From an uncultured Prevotella sp. (GTDB lineage: Bacteria > Bacteroidota > Bacteroidia > Bacteroidales > Bacteroidaceae), in the NCBI GenBank assembly GCA_900541335.1, contig UQJC01000048.1, positions 1 to 15,782 of the forward strand: a stretch of 15,782 nt of DNA. The letters are read 5' to 3'. The position numbers were made by a program, and so were the translations under genes. Positions 6,207-13,658 of the stretch are shown here, in pieces (position 1 is the first letter of the stretch; the number at the start of each line of letters is the position of its first letter). The notes under the pieces are model-generated. The model was not told the origin of the DNA. It worked only from the letters and a program-made list of their open reading frames with translations, and made no database searches.

Positions 6207-6806
6207 ATGATGACCTTTCGTTTTCTTCAATTGATTCCACCTTATTCCTTTCGTACTTTAAGCTTTGCTTTCAGTCGTATAGCTTATTTGCTTGTATTTG
6301 TTGCTTCCTTCTCTATTTTCTATTCTTGTTCAACCAGTCGGCATGCTTCGACGACTACTGATTACCGGGCTTTGGCGAAGGCAAGTCGTAAGTTAGGTGT
6401 ACGGATTGATTATAAGGATAACCATCGGCTTTTCTTGGAGTGTGCACAGTGGGTTGGAGTACCTTATCGTTATGGGGGTAAATCATGTCGTGGGGTAGAT
6501 TGTTCCGGGTTGACTTATTGTATTTATCGGCAGCTTTATGGTGTTTCGCTTTCTCCTAATAGTCAAATGCAGCTCGATCGGGATGTACAGGTGCGGGTTA
6601 AGAAAGGGCACGTGACACCAGGAGACTTGTTATTCTTTAGTGATCGCCGTTCGAAACGACATATCAATCATGTGGGCATTTATCTCAAAGGGGGAAAGTT
6701 TATACATGCCAGCACTTCACGGGGTGTCCGGATTGACGATTTGCAAGATGCACATTGGAAGAAACGTTGGGTAGCTGCGGGGCGAACTGCTGGTAAACGT
6801 TTCTGA
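6207..6806 (+). CDS. NlpC/P60 family cell-wall peptidase, probable lipoprotein
   Basis: A 199-residue protein with a C-terminal NlpC/P60 domain from about residue 75. The catalytic cysteine is Cys99 in VDCSGLT, the catalytic histidine His155 in NHVGIYL, and His167 in FIHAST completes the usual triad. The conserved PYRYGG precedes the cysteine. Such enzymes cleave peptide bonds in peptidoglycan stem peptides, commonly between D-Glu and the diamino acid. The N-terminus has an unusually long polar region of about 24 residues, then a hydrophobic stretch ending at FYS-Cys41, a plausible but imperfect lipobox. Most likely it is anchored in the outer membrane facing the periplasm. No alternative ATG exists before residue 121. 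It resembles the Spr/MepS group in size. Confidence 0.9.
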   Translation: MMTFRFLQLIPPYSFRTLSFAFSRIAYLLVFVASFSIFYSCSTSRHASTTTDYRALAKASRKLGVRIDYKDNHRLFLECAQWVGVPYRYGGKSCRGVDCSGLTYCIYRQLYGVSLSPNSQMQLDRDVQVRVKKGHVTPGDLLFFSDRRSKRHINHVGIYLKGGKFIHASTSRGVRIDDLQDAHWKKRWVAAGRTAGKRF

Positions 6807-6938
6807 AGGTCTGTTCTTAGTCACTGTAGGACGAAGAAAGGGGGTGAATGATATGGTGTAAGACTGATATGAACTGGGGACATTCCTTGGATAAAGCTTT
6901 AAATTGGTTGGCCGAGTTGTAGATTTTGTGTTGGATGT

Positions 6939-6969
6939 TTTGCAGCGTATTAAAAAGACTCTATATTTG
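6939..6969 (+). promoter_or_regulatory. Bacteroidetes-type promoter for the DUF4836 gene
   Basis: TTTG at 6939-6942, a 19-base spacer and TATATTTG at 6962-6969 match the consensus exactly. Transcription would begin near 6976, about 32 bases before the ATG at 7008. Confidence 0.8.
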
Positions 6970-7007
6970 CGCGGTAGATTGTTTAACCGATTTAAATTGT
7001 GATAACC

Positions 7008-8561
7008 ATGAAGCAAGGTATTTCGATGTTATTACTGTCCGCGTTGTTACTCGTTGGATGGTTTAGTTCGTGTTCATCTGTACCCGAATATGGTAAGATG
7101 ATTCCCAAGGATGCAGTGGTCGTGACCTGTATCGATGTAGAAGAAGCGGTTAAGAGCAGTGATTTGGGTGACCTTAAGCCCTTAACGGACAAGTTTAATA
7201 AGATGATTGAATCCTCTTCTCTTTCAGAGGATAAGCGAATTCAGCTTAAGCAGATGATAGAGAAGCCCTCTGAATTAGGATTTGATCTGGGAAAACCGAT
7301 GTATTTCTTCCTGGCTGGTAGTATGAAAACCCATGGAGGCTTTGTGGGTGGTGTGGACAGTAAAGAGAATCTGTTGAAGTTTATCAATAGCCTTCACACC
7401 ATGGGGGTATGCGGAAGCGTAAAGGAGCTTGATCAGATAAGTTACGTTGGTATCAACCAGGCCGTCTTTGCTTTTACGGAGGATTGGTTCTTTGTTACAT
7501 CGCAAAGTGGGTCACAGGAAAATGAGCGTGAGGCTGTGCAAATGATTGCATCCTTGGCTTCTCAAACGAAGGAGAATTCGCTTGCATCTGCTAAGGTCTT
7601 TCAGTCGATGCATGATCGTGAGGGCTTTATTCATGTCCTTGTATTAGGTTCTGGCTATCATTCCATGATGGAAAAGTTGGGTAACACACAAGAGTTGCAG
7701 ATGGTAGAGAAAATGTTGCCCAGTAATGTAAAAGTGGCAGACTTTGCCGCAGTTTATGATGGTGTGATGAAGAAAGGCGAAGGGTCGCTTGTTGTTGAGA
7801 TCTTGCCGCAGACTTCGGAGGCAGAGAAGGTATTGGAAATCTATAACTTTTACAATAAGATTGACGGCACTTACGAGAAGTACATTCCTGAGGATGCCCT
7901 CTTCTATGCTTTAGGTAACTTGGACGGCAAGAAGTATTTTTCCTTTTTACGTGAGGCACTTGAAAAATCGGGTACACCTTTGGGTAACGAAGAGTTTGTA
8001 TCACGTGTACAAGGGGTAGTAGAAGCTATCGACGGGGATGTTGCTTTCTGTGTGGACACGAAGAATATGAGTGGTAATTTGCCTAATATCAAGTTGTTCG
8101 TCACTTCAAAAGATAACAAATGGCTTTCTTTAGCTTCCGATTTCTATCTTGCTGGTCAGTTGGAAGAAACTGGTACCAATCAGTATAAGATGGCGTTGCG
8201 TTATGATGGTCCTTATGCTTATTTGGGGCAGCAAAATTTGATGGCCTACCTTGTAGTTAATCCTGATGGAGAACCTCTTCAGCAAGTCAAGAATAATGTT
8301 TCTGTAGACGGCGGTTTGTATGGCTATGCACGCTTTAACTTTGCTCCGTTGCTTCGAATGGATCTGCAATCTTTGTTGGGGTTGTATCAAAGCCCACAGC
8401 AGGTAAAAATGGCAGAGAATGTACTTTCTCTCTTCGATTACGTCGAGGTGAAGATAGAAAGTCGTACGAAGGGGGTAATCCGTTTGGTGATGAAAGATAA
8501 GAATCAAACGCCCGTTCAGGCACTTTACAATGAATTACTTCTTTTGCTAAAGTGGATTTGA
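7008..8561 (+). CDS. DUF4836 family lipoprotein
   Basis: A 517-residue predicted lipoprotein. The signal peptide covers residues 1-21 (MKQG, then a run of Leu/Ala/Val) with lipobox FSS-Cys22. The mature N-terminus, SSVPEYGKMIPKDAVVVTCIDVEE, is typical of the Bacteroidetes family DUF4836, where an 'IP-x-DA' segment precedes a beta strand. Length agrees with the family (about 500). Most of the chain alternates beta strands and helices with no recognisable catalytic motif; the function of the family is unknown. A GTG at 6999 is in frame, but the ATG at 7008 gives a normal signal peptide. The protein is probably envelope-bound; without an acidic +2 signal it may face the periplasm. It is a single-gene unit with its own promoter and terminator. 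Confidence 0.82.
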   Translation: MKQGISMLLLSALLLVGWFSSCSSVPEYGKMIPKDAVVVTCIDVEEAVKSSDLGDLKPLTDKFNKMIESSSLSEDKRIQLKQMIEKPSELGFDLGKPMYFFLAGSMKTHGGFVGGVDSKENLLKFINSLHTMGVCGSVKELDQISYVGINQAVFAFTEDWFFVTSQSGSQENEREAVQMIASLASQTKENSLASAKVFQSMHDREGFIHVLVLGSGYHSMMEKLGNTQELQMVEKMLPSNVKVADFAAVYDGVMKKGEGSLVVEILPQTSEAEKVLEIYNFYNKIDGTYEKYIPEDALFYALGNLDGKKYFSFLREALEKSGTPLGNEEFVSRVQGVVEAIDGDVAFCVDTKNMSGNLPNIKLFVTSKDNKWLSLASDFYLAGQLEETGTNQYKMALRYDGPYAYLGQQNLMAYLVVNPDGEPLQQVKNNVSVDGGLYGYARFNFAPLLRMDLQSLLGLYQSPQQVKMAENVLSLFDYVEVKIESRTKGVIRLVMKDKNQTPVQALYNELLLLLKWI

Positions 8562-8577
8562 TATTCTTCTAACGGAT

Positions 8578-8610
8578 GGGGCTTACAGATAAAACTTGTC
8601 TGTAAGCCCC
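8578..8610 (+). terminator. Terminator after the DUF4836 gene
   Basis: GGGGCTTACAGA (8578-8589) pairs perfectly with TCTGTAAGCCCC (8599-8610). Three further pairs in the loop region include one wobble. The tail TTCTTGTATT is T-rich. It sits 17 bases after the stop. Confidence 0.85.
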
Positions 8611-8626
8611 TTCTTGTATTAACTGT

Positions 8627-8643
8627 AACTTAATGATTAAGTT
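8627..8643. promoter_or_regulatory. Short palindrome upstream of the permease gene, possible operator
   Basis: AACTTAA-TGA-TTAAGTT is a perfect 7-base inverted repeat with a 3-base centre, 35 bases before the permease ATG. It sits where a regulator could act. No clear TAnnTTTG box is visible in 8611-8677, so the promoter of this gene is not defined. Confidence 0.35.
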
Positions 8644-8677
8644 GATTAGTGCCTAAAGTAATGCTTTAAATGGAACC

Positions 8678-9910
8678 ATGAAGTTAATATCCTCTCTTAA
8701 CTTGCATCCACTTGTCTGTAAGCTACTTCGTCAGCGCATGAGTGCTGGGCAGCTCATCGGTTTTTCTCTGGCCAATTTAGTGGGGCTCTCTATTGTTTTA
8801 CTCAGTCTGCAATTCTATTTGGATGTCATCCCTTTCTTTTCCCGTGGTGATAGTTTTATGAAAGAAACCTATGCGGTAGTGGGGAAGCGTGTGCTTGTTT
8901 CGCAAACACTTGCAGGAGACACTCCGAGCTTTACATCAGCAGAGATTGCCGATTTTAGTAAGCAGCCTTTTGTGAGGCGTTTGGGGAAGTTTACTCCAGC
9001 TCAGTTTGATGTTTTTGCAAGCATTGGTAATGCACAAGCGGGGCTTGGATTTACCACCGATATGTTTTTTGAAGCCATTCCTGATCGTTATGTTGATGCT
9101 GATCTAAGCAAATGGAATTATCGGTTAGGGGGTGATACGATTCCGGTGATTCTTCCTAAGAACTACCTCAACCTGTATAATTTTGGTTTTGCCAGTACGA
9201 AGGGGTTGCCAGCTTTGTCTGAGGCCATGGTCGGTATGGTGCAGATACGTTTTTATTTACGTGGAACTCAACAGAATCGTCAAATGGCAGGTAGGGTTGT
9301 AGCCTTTTCTGATCGTATCAATACGATATTGGTGCCCCAAGCTTTTATGAATGAAGCGAACGCTGCTTTGTCGCCCGATCGTCATCCCCTTGCTTTGCGT
9401 TTGATTGTAGAATTGACCAATCCTGCCGATGAACGTTTTGTGAATTACCTTCGTCAGTGTGATTATGAAGAAGAGGGAAATGCAGGCGATGCGAGTCGCA
9501 TTACCTTCTTCTTACGCTTGGTGACCGGTATTGTGATGGTGGTCGGATTGATAATATGTACCCTTTCCTTCTATATACTGTTGCTTAGTATTTTCTTGCT
9601 CCTACAAAAGCATACGGAAAAGATTGATAATTTGTTGCTGATAGGCTACAGTCCTTCTCAAGTGGCCTTACCTTTTCATGCTTTGATGTTGATTTTGAAT
9701 GTAAGTGTGCAAGTAATATCCCTGGTCGTGGTTTATAACTTGCGTCGTTATTATACGCCGCTGTTGGAGAAGATGTTGCCCGGCTATTCCTCAGGAGCTG
9801 TATGGCCCGTTTTCATTGCTGCACTGTGTATTTTCCTTTTAATGGAAGTGCTTCATTATTTCTCCGTTCGACAAAAGATTAGGGGTATTTGGCACTTGCA
9901 TGAAGGATAA
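8678..9910 (+). CDS. FtsX/MacB-like ABC transporter permease
   Basis: A 410-residue membrane protein with the layout of FtsX-like permeases. A first membrane segment lies near residues 26-50, followed by a long periplasmic domain (about 50-280). Three more segments follow near 283-312 (ending ...LLLSIFLLLQKH), 333-355 and 377-400. The cytoplasmic loop after the second segment (KHTEKIDNLLLIGYSPSQV) matches the family's 'LxxIGxs' coupling region that contacts the ATPase. Relatives include MacB and LolC/E, which move lipoproteins or other substrates from the inner membrane. No ATP-binding subunit is adjacent in this window: the DUF4836 gene is upstream and atpD downstream. The ATPase must be encoded elsewhere, or the protein works alone. 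Substrate unknown. Confidence 0.8.
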   Translation: MKLISSLNLHPLVCKLLRQRMSAGQLIGFSLANLVGLSIVLLSLQFYLDVIPFFSRGDSFMKETYAVVGKRVLVSQTLAGDTPSFTSAEIADFSKQPFVRRLGKFTPAQFDVFASIGNAQAGLGFTTDMFFEAIPDRYVDADLSKWNYRLGGDTIPVILPKNYLNLYNFGFASTKGLPALSEAMVGMVQIRFYLRGTQQNRQMAGRVVAFSDRINTILVPQAFMNEANAALSPDRHPLALRLIVELTNPADERFVNYLRQCDYEEEGNAGDASRITFFLRLVTGIVMVVGLIICTLSFYILLLSIFLLLQKHTEKIDNLLLIGYSPSQVALPFHALMLILNVSVQVISLVVVYNLRRYYTPLLEKMLPGYSSGAVWPVFIAALCIFLLMEVLHYFSVRQKIRGIWHLHEG

Positions 9911-10074
9911 ATAGCATCTTGCTAGTTACTTGTTCTGCTGCTATAAAGCTCGTGGTTGGTAGTATGGCTAAGGTAAGAGTAGGGTGGAATGGAGGCAATT
10001 TCTCTATATTCTTGGTCGCATTCTCCTTTTCTTTTTCCGTAATGGAGACTTCACAAAAAATACGCACGCAAAAA

Positions 10075-10105
10075 TTTGTTTCAAACACTTTATAGCTTAT
10101 CTTTG
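10075..10105 (+). promoter_or_regulatory. Bacteroidetes-type promoter of the ATP synthase operon
   Basis: TTTG at 10075-10078, a 19-base spacer and TATCTTTG at 10098-10105 match the consensus exactly. Transcription should start near 10112, leaving a leader of about 100 bases before atpD. The rest of the 302-base gap 9911-10212 shows only a weak hairpin (TAGCA-TCT-TGCTA) after the permease stop. Confidence 0.82.
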
Positions 10106-10110
10106 CGGGC

Positions 10111-10142
10111 GTTTTTTGTAGGCATTTATATCCGCAAAAAAC
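10111..10142 (+). promoter_or_regulatory. Possible hairpin at the 5' end of the atp transcript
   Basis: GTTTTTTG (10111-10118) pairs perfectly with CAAAAAAC (10135-10142) around a 16-base loop, right where the promoter predicts the first transcribed bases. A second inverted repeat, TTTGCGG (10102-10108) with CCGCAAA (10132-10138), overlaps the promoter. The stem is AU-rich and thus weak; it may protect the 5' end of the mRNA or be chance. Confidence 0.35.
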
Positions 10143-10212
10143 AGAGGACACCTAGTTCCAATCAATCTGACTTTAATCTACAAAATAAAATATCCAGCTA
10201 TATCTGACAGTT

Positions 10213-11745
10213 ATGAATGAAAATGGCTTGCTTAGCGGACGAATTTCGCAAATCATAGGTCCTGTAGTGGACGTGGCTTTCGATACGCAAGGAGAAAAAG
10301 CCGAAAAAGTGCTTCCGAAGATTCACGAAGCACTTGAGGTTACGCATCCTGATGGTCGACGTATCATTATTGAGGTCCAACAACACATTGGTGAAGATAC
10401 GGTGAGAACCGTAGCTATGGATAATACCGACGGTTTGAGCCGTGGTCTTGAAGTACGCCGCATGGGTGCCCCCATCTCAATGCCTACGGGCGATCAGATT
10501 AAGGGTCGTATGATGAACGTGACGGGTGATTCGATCGACGGTTTGAAGACCTTGGATCGTTCAAGTGGTACTTATCCTATTCATCGTGAACCGCCTAAGT
10601 TTGAGGACTTAAAGACCAGTAGCGAAGTGCTCTATACGGGTATTAAGGTGATTGACTTGCTCGAGCCTTATGCCAAGGGTGGTAAGGTCGGTTTGTTTGG
10701 TGGTGCCGGTGTAGGTAAGACTGTGCTCATCATGGAATTGATTAACAACATCGCAAAGGGTCACGACGGCTTCTCTGTATTTGCCGGTGTGGGTGAACGT
10801 ACCCGTGAAGGTAATGACTTGCTTCGTGAAATGATTGAGAGCGGTGTTGTACGCTACGGTAAGGAGTTCGAAGAAGCCATGGAACGTGGCGAATGGGACT
10901 TGTCAAAGGTTGATTACAATGAAGTGGCCAAGAGTCAAGCTACCTTGGTATATGGTCAGATGAATGAACCGCCTGGTGCACGTTCCTCGGTTGCCTTGTC
11001 AGGACTTTCTGTAGCAGAGAGTTTTCGTGATGCAGGAGCAGCAGAAGGTAAAACGTCTGATATTCTGTTCTTTATCGACAATATTTTCCGTTTTACGCAG
11101 GCCGGTTCTGAGGTATCAGCCCTTTTGGGACGTATGCCTTCAGCAGTAGGTTACCAACCGACGTTGGCAAGTGAGATGGGTGCGATGCAGGAACGTATTA
11201 CTTCAACAAAGAATGGTTCTATTACATCTATTCAGGCTGTTTACGTGCCTGCGGATGACTTGACAGACCCTGCACCTGCTACAACCTTTACTCACTTGGA
11301 TGCCACTACGGTATTAAGCCGTAAGATTACGGAATTGGGTATTTATCCTGCAGTGGATCCCTTGGATTCTACCTCACGTATTCTTGATCCGAATGTTATC
11401 GGTAAAGAGCATTATGAATGCGCACAGCGCGTGAAGCAGATTTTGCAGAAGTACAAGGAATTGCAAGATATTATTGCCATTCTTGGTATGGATGAGCTTT
11501 CTGACGAAGACCGTCAAACGGTAAATCGTGCCCGTCGTGTACAGCGTTTCTTAAGCCAGCCCTTTACAGTTGCTGAGAAGTTTACGGGTGTGCCAGGTGT
11601 CATGGTGCCTATCGAAGAGGTGATTCGTGGTTTCAACATGATTCTCGACGGTGAGGTAGACTACTTGCCGGAGCAGGCATTCTTGAATGTAGGTACGATT
11701 GACGATGCCATTGCCAAGGGTAAGAAGTTGCTCGAACAGGCATAA
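10213..11745 (+). CDS. atpD: F-type ATP synthase subunit beta
   Basis: A 510-residue catalytic subunit of F1, on the cytoplasmic side of the inner membrane. The N-terminal beta-barrel (GRISQIIGPVVDVAFD) is followed by the P-loop GGAGVGKT at 163-170, catalytic Glu195 in GVGERTREG, and Walker B ILFFID at 284-289. Also present are the signature PAPATTFTHLDATTVLSR and the C-terminal FLSQPFTVAEKFTG. It binds and interconverts ADP + phosphate and ATP in rotary catalysis. At 510 residues it is longer than E. coli AtpD (about 460). Part of the excess is an insertion around residues 217-237 (EFEEAMERGEWDLSKVDY) that I associate with Bacteroidetes. It is the first gene of the operon, with its promoter at 10075. 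Confidence 0.98.
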   Translation: MNENGLLSGRISQIIGPVVDVAFDTQGEKAEKVLPKIHEALEVTHPDGRRIIIEVQQHIGEDTVRTVAMDNTDGLSRGLEVRRMGAPISMPTGDQIKGRMMNVTGDSIDGLKTLDRSSGTYPIHREPPKFEDLKTSSEVLYTGIKVIDLLEPYAKGGKVGLFGGAGVGKTVLIMELINNIAKGHDGFSVFAGVGERTREGNDLLREMIESGVVRYGKEFEEAMERGEWDLSKVDYNEVAKSQATLVYGQMNEPPGARSSVALSGLSVAESFRDAGAAEGKTSDILFFIDNIFRFTQAGSEVSALLGRMPSAVGYQPTLASEMGAMQERITSTKNGSITSIQAVYVPADDLTDPAPATTFTHLDATTVLSRKITELGIYPAVDPLDSTSRILDPNVIGKEHYECAQRVKQILQKYKELQDIIAILGMDELSDEDRQTVNRARRVQRFLSQPFTVAEKFTGVPGVMVPIEEVIRGFNMILDGEVDYLPEQAFLNVGTIDDAIAKGKKLLEQA

Positions 11746-11786
11746 GGAAGCTGGTCTTCGTTTCTATCAATTTCTGATTCTTAACT

Positions 11787-12020
11787 ATGAAAGTAACGAT
11801 TGTTTCTCCTGAAAAAATCCTTTTCGACGGTGAAGCCGCTGCGGTGAAACTTCCGGGTGAAAAGGGACGCTTTGAAGTGTTGGAGCATCATGCTCCGATT
11901 ATTTCAACCTTGGTTCAAGGGCGTATTTTGTGTGAAGGAGAAAATCCTTTTGAAATGGATATACAAGGCGGCTTTGTTGAAATCTCCCGCAATGTGGTAT
12001 CTATTTGTGTAGAAGTGTAA
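11787..12020 (+). CDS. atpC: F-type ATP synthase subunit epsilon, short form
   Basis: Only 77 residues, against about 130-140 in E. coli and Bacillus. The chain covers the N-terminal beta-sandwich: MKVTIVSPEKILFDGEA, PGEKGRFEVLEHHAPI and the GGFVEISRNVVSICVE end. It stops where the two-helix C-terminal domain would begin. The sandwich anchors the central stalk to the c-ring. The missing helices are those that, in other bacteria, extend upward and inhibit ATP hydrolysis or bind ATP. Short epsilon subunits are, from memory, normal for Bacteroidetes, so this is probably not a truncation. The frame ends in TAA followed by non-homologous sequence. It starts 41 bases after atpD and is followed by a large hairpin. 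Confidence 0.95.
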   Translation: MKVTIVSPEKILFDGEAAAVKLPGEKGRFEVLEHHAPIISTLVQGRILCEGENPFEMDIQGGFVEISRNVVSICVEV

Positions 12021-12032
12021 TCGAGTACTCGT

Positions 12033-12082
12033 AACAAGTGAAGAAGACTACTTGATTCCTAAAGTGGTTTTCTTCTCTTGTT
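12033..12082 (+). terminator. Large intercistronic hairpin after atpC (attenuator or RNA-processing site)
   Basis: Arms 12033-12053 and 12062-12082 pair at 20 of 21 positions, with two G-U pairs and one T-T mismatch, around the 8-base loop GATTCCTA. It begins 12 bases after the atpC stop and ends 21 bases before the next start. The right arm is T-rich (GGTTTTCTTCTCTTGTT) but the downstream tail CAAGCATTTG is not a clean U-tract. Partial termination or an RNase-resistant 3' end for an atpDC message is plausible. Confidence 0.6.
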
Positions 12083-12103
12083 CAAGCATTTGAAAGGTTT
12101 ATA

Positions 12104-12520
12104 ATGGATATATACTTGAAGCATACGGTACAGTGGCTTACCGTGAAAGCTTTAGCGTTCTGCTTGACTGGTGGGTTTTTGTTTTTTGCAGATGCCAGTT
12201 TATGGGGGCGTGAGACAGCCTTGTCTCAAGTACCTTGTATTTTATTAATCAGTATCTTGTTCTTTAGTCTTGCCGTATTGGGGCAGTTATTCTATTTGCC
12301 GATTATGCGTAAAGGCGGTAAGGGCGTTTTGGGATACTATCTTCTTTACAAGGTCGTCCGTTTGTTATTAGCCATTTCCTTGTTAGTAGGATATGCCTTT
12401 CACAATCGCGAGTTTCTTTTACCCTTTGCTTTGAATATAGTTGTGCTCTATCTTGTTGAAATGGTGATTTCCATTCTACATTCAACACGTATGGAGCGAA
12501 ATAGTAAGATTAAGCAATGA
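12104..12520 (+). CDS. Membrane protein in the atpI position
   Basis: A 138-residue protein with four predicted membrane helices at about 14-31, 43-63, 75-97 and 104-122, a short N-terminus and a basic C-terminal tail (STRMERNSKIKQ). It lies between atpC and atpB, where Bacteroidetes operons carry a small membrane protein that may stand in for AtpI, an aid to c-ring assembly. I see no firm sequence signature of the AtpI family, so this is inferred from topology and position. Its TGA overlaps the atpB ATG (ATGA, 12517-12520), implying translational coupling with subunit a. Confidence 0.75.
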   Translation: MDIYLKHTVQWLTVKALAFCLTGGFLFFADASLWGRETALSQVPCILLISILFFSLAVLGQLFYLPIMRKGGKGVLGYYLLYKVVRLLLAISLLVGYAFHNREFLLPFALNIVVLYLVEMVISILHSTRMERNSKIKQ

Positions 12521-13593
12521 ATAACCTCTTAAAAGTAAAACATCTGTGGGCAGTCTGTCTCTTGACTGCTTCGCTGTTCTTGGCACCTGCTTCGGTACGT
12601 GCTTCAGAAGGTGGAAGTAGTGTAGATGTAAAAGAGATTGTACTTGGCCACTTAGGCGATGCCTATGAGTGGCACATCACTACTTGGAAGGGACATCATG
12701 TCTCCATTCCGCTGCCTGTGATTGTACGTAGTGAGAATGGAGAGTGGCACTGTTTTAGTTCTGCTCGCTTTCATGAAAGCAAAGATGGAATGTACCAAGG
12801 CTTTTATCTTAATAATGAGGCTAATGGGAAAATCTATGAGATGCAGGCCGATGGAGTCGGTGTGCGTCCCTTAGATTTGAGTATCACGAAGGATGTAGCA
12901 CAGATTTGGATTGTCGTTATCCTCATGGCGATTATCTTTTTATGTTCTGCACGTTGGTATAAGGGTCGTAAGCCCGGTGATAAGGCTCCTGGCGGTTTTG
13001 TCGGTTTGGTTGAAATGTTTGTTGTCGCAATTAACGATGACTTGATTCGTCCCTCCATCGGTGAGCGACATTATCGCAAATACGCGCCTTTCTTGTTGAC
13101 GGTGTTCTTCTTCATCTTCCTGACCAACCTTCTTGGTTTAATTCCGCTTTTCCCAGGTGGAGCGAATGTGACGGGTAACATCAACATCACTTTCTTCTTG
13201 GCTATGTGTACTTTATTGCTTGTCAATTTGTTTGGCAACAAGGAGTATTGGAAGGAAATCCTTTGGCCACCCGTTCCCACCATGTTGAAAGTTCCTCTTC
13301 CCATTATGCCGGTCATCGAGCTCTTCGGTATTTTCACAAAGCCTTTTGCTTTGATGGTTCGTCTCTTTGCCAATATGATGGGTGGTCACGCCATCATTCT
13401 CTCTTTGACGTGTGTGATCTTCATTACTTGGGAGATCAATACCACAGTCGGTAGTGCATTGACCCTTGTCAGCTTCCTCATGATGGTTTTCATGAACTGT
13501 CTGGAACTGTTAGTAGCCTTCATCCAAGCTTATGTGTTCACTATGTTGAGTGCAATCTTTATTGGATTCGCTCATCCCGAACACCATGAGTAG
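12517..13593 (+). CDS. atpB: F-type ATP synthase subunit a with N-terminal signal peptide and periplasmic extension
   Basis: A 358-residue subunit a, much longer than E. coli's 271. Residues 1-29 form a signal peptide (hydrophobic core AVCLLTASLFLAPASVRA). About 95 residues of soluble, probably periplasmic sequence follow before the first membrane helix near 127. The proton-channel part is intact: essential Arg282 in MVRLFANMMGGH, His291, and Gln337 in AFIQAYVFTMLSAIFIG. Together with the c-ring it forms the two half-channels for ions in the inner membrane. The N-terminal extension is, as far as I recall, found across Bacteroidetes; its role is unknown. The start overlaps the stop of the preceding membrane-protein gene. 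Confidence 0.96.
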   Translation: MNNLLKVKHLWAVCLLTASLFLAPASVRASEGGSSVDVKEIVLGHLGDAYEWHITTWKGHHVSIPLPVIVRSENGEWHCFSSARFHESKDGMYQGFYLNNEANGKIYEMQADGVGVRPLDLSITKDVAQIWIVVILMAIIFLCSARWYKGRKPGDKAPGGFVGLVEMFVVAINDDLIRPSIGERHYRKYAPFLLTVFFFIFLTNLLGLIPLFPGGANVTGNINITFFLAMCTLLLVNLFGNKEYWKEILWPPVPTMLKVPLPIMPVIELFGIFTKPFALMVRLFANMMGGHAIILSLTCVIFITWEINTTVGSALTLVSFLMMVFMNCLELLVAFIQAYVFTMLSAIFIGFAHPEHHE

Positions 13594-13595
13594 GA

Positions 13596-13628
13596 TTTGA
13601 TTCTTCGAAAAATAAATTATTAGATTTA
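13596..13628 (+). promoter_or_regulatory. Weak promoter-like sequence before atpE
   Basis: TTTG at 13596-13599 and TAGATTTA at 13621-13628 (one mismatch to TAnnTTTG) are separated by 21 bases. A start near 13635 would give a short leader for atpE at 13659. One mismatch and a long spacer make this doubtful. Confidence 0.25.
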
Positions 13629-13658
13629 CAACAATAACCCAATAAACACTTTAAGATT

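Noticed and set aside
7627..8004. 125-residue minus-strand frame inside the DUF4836 gene
   Set aside because: Antisense shadow with unusual Ser/Pro/His composition; the plus strand is a full-length family member.
9879..10151. 90-residue minus-strand frame over the atp promoter region
   Set aside because: It covers the end of the permease gene and the atp promoter in antisense; composition is random and no start signal is present.
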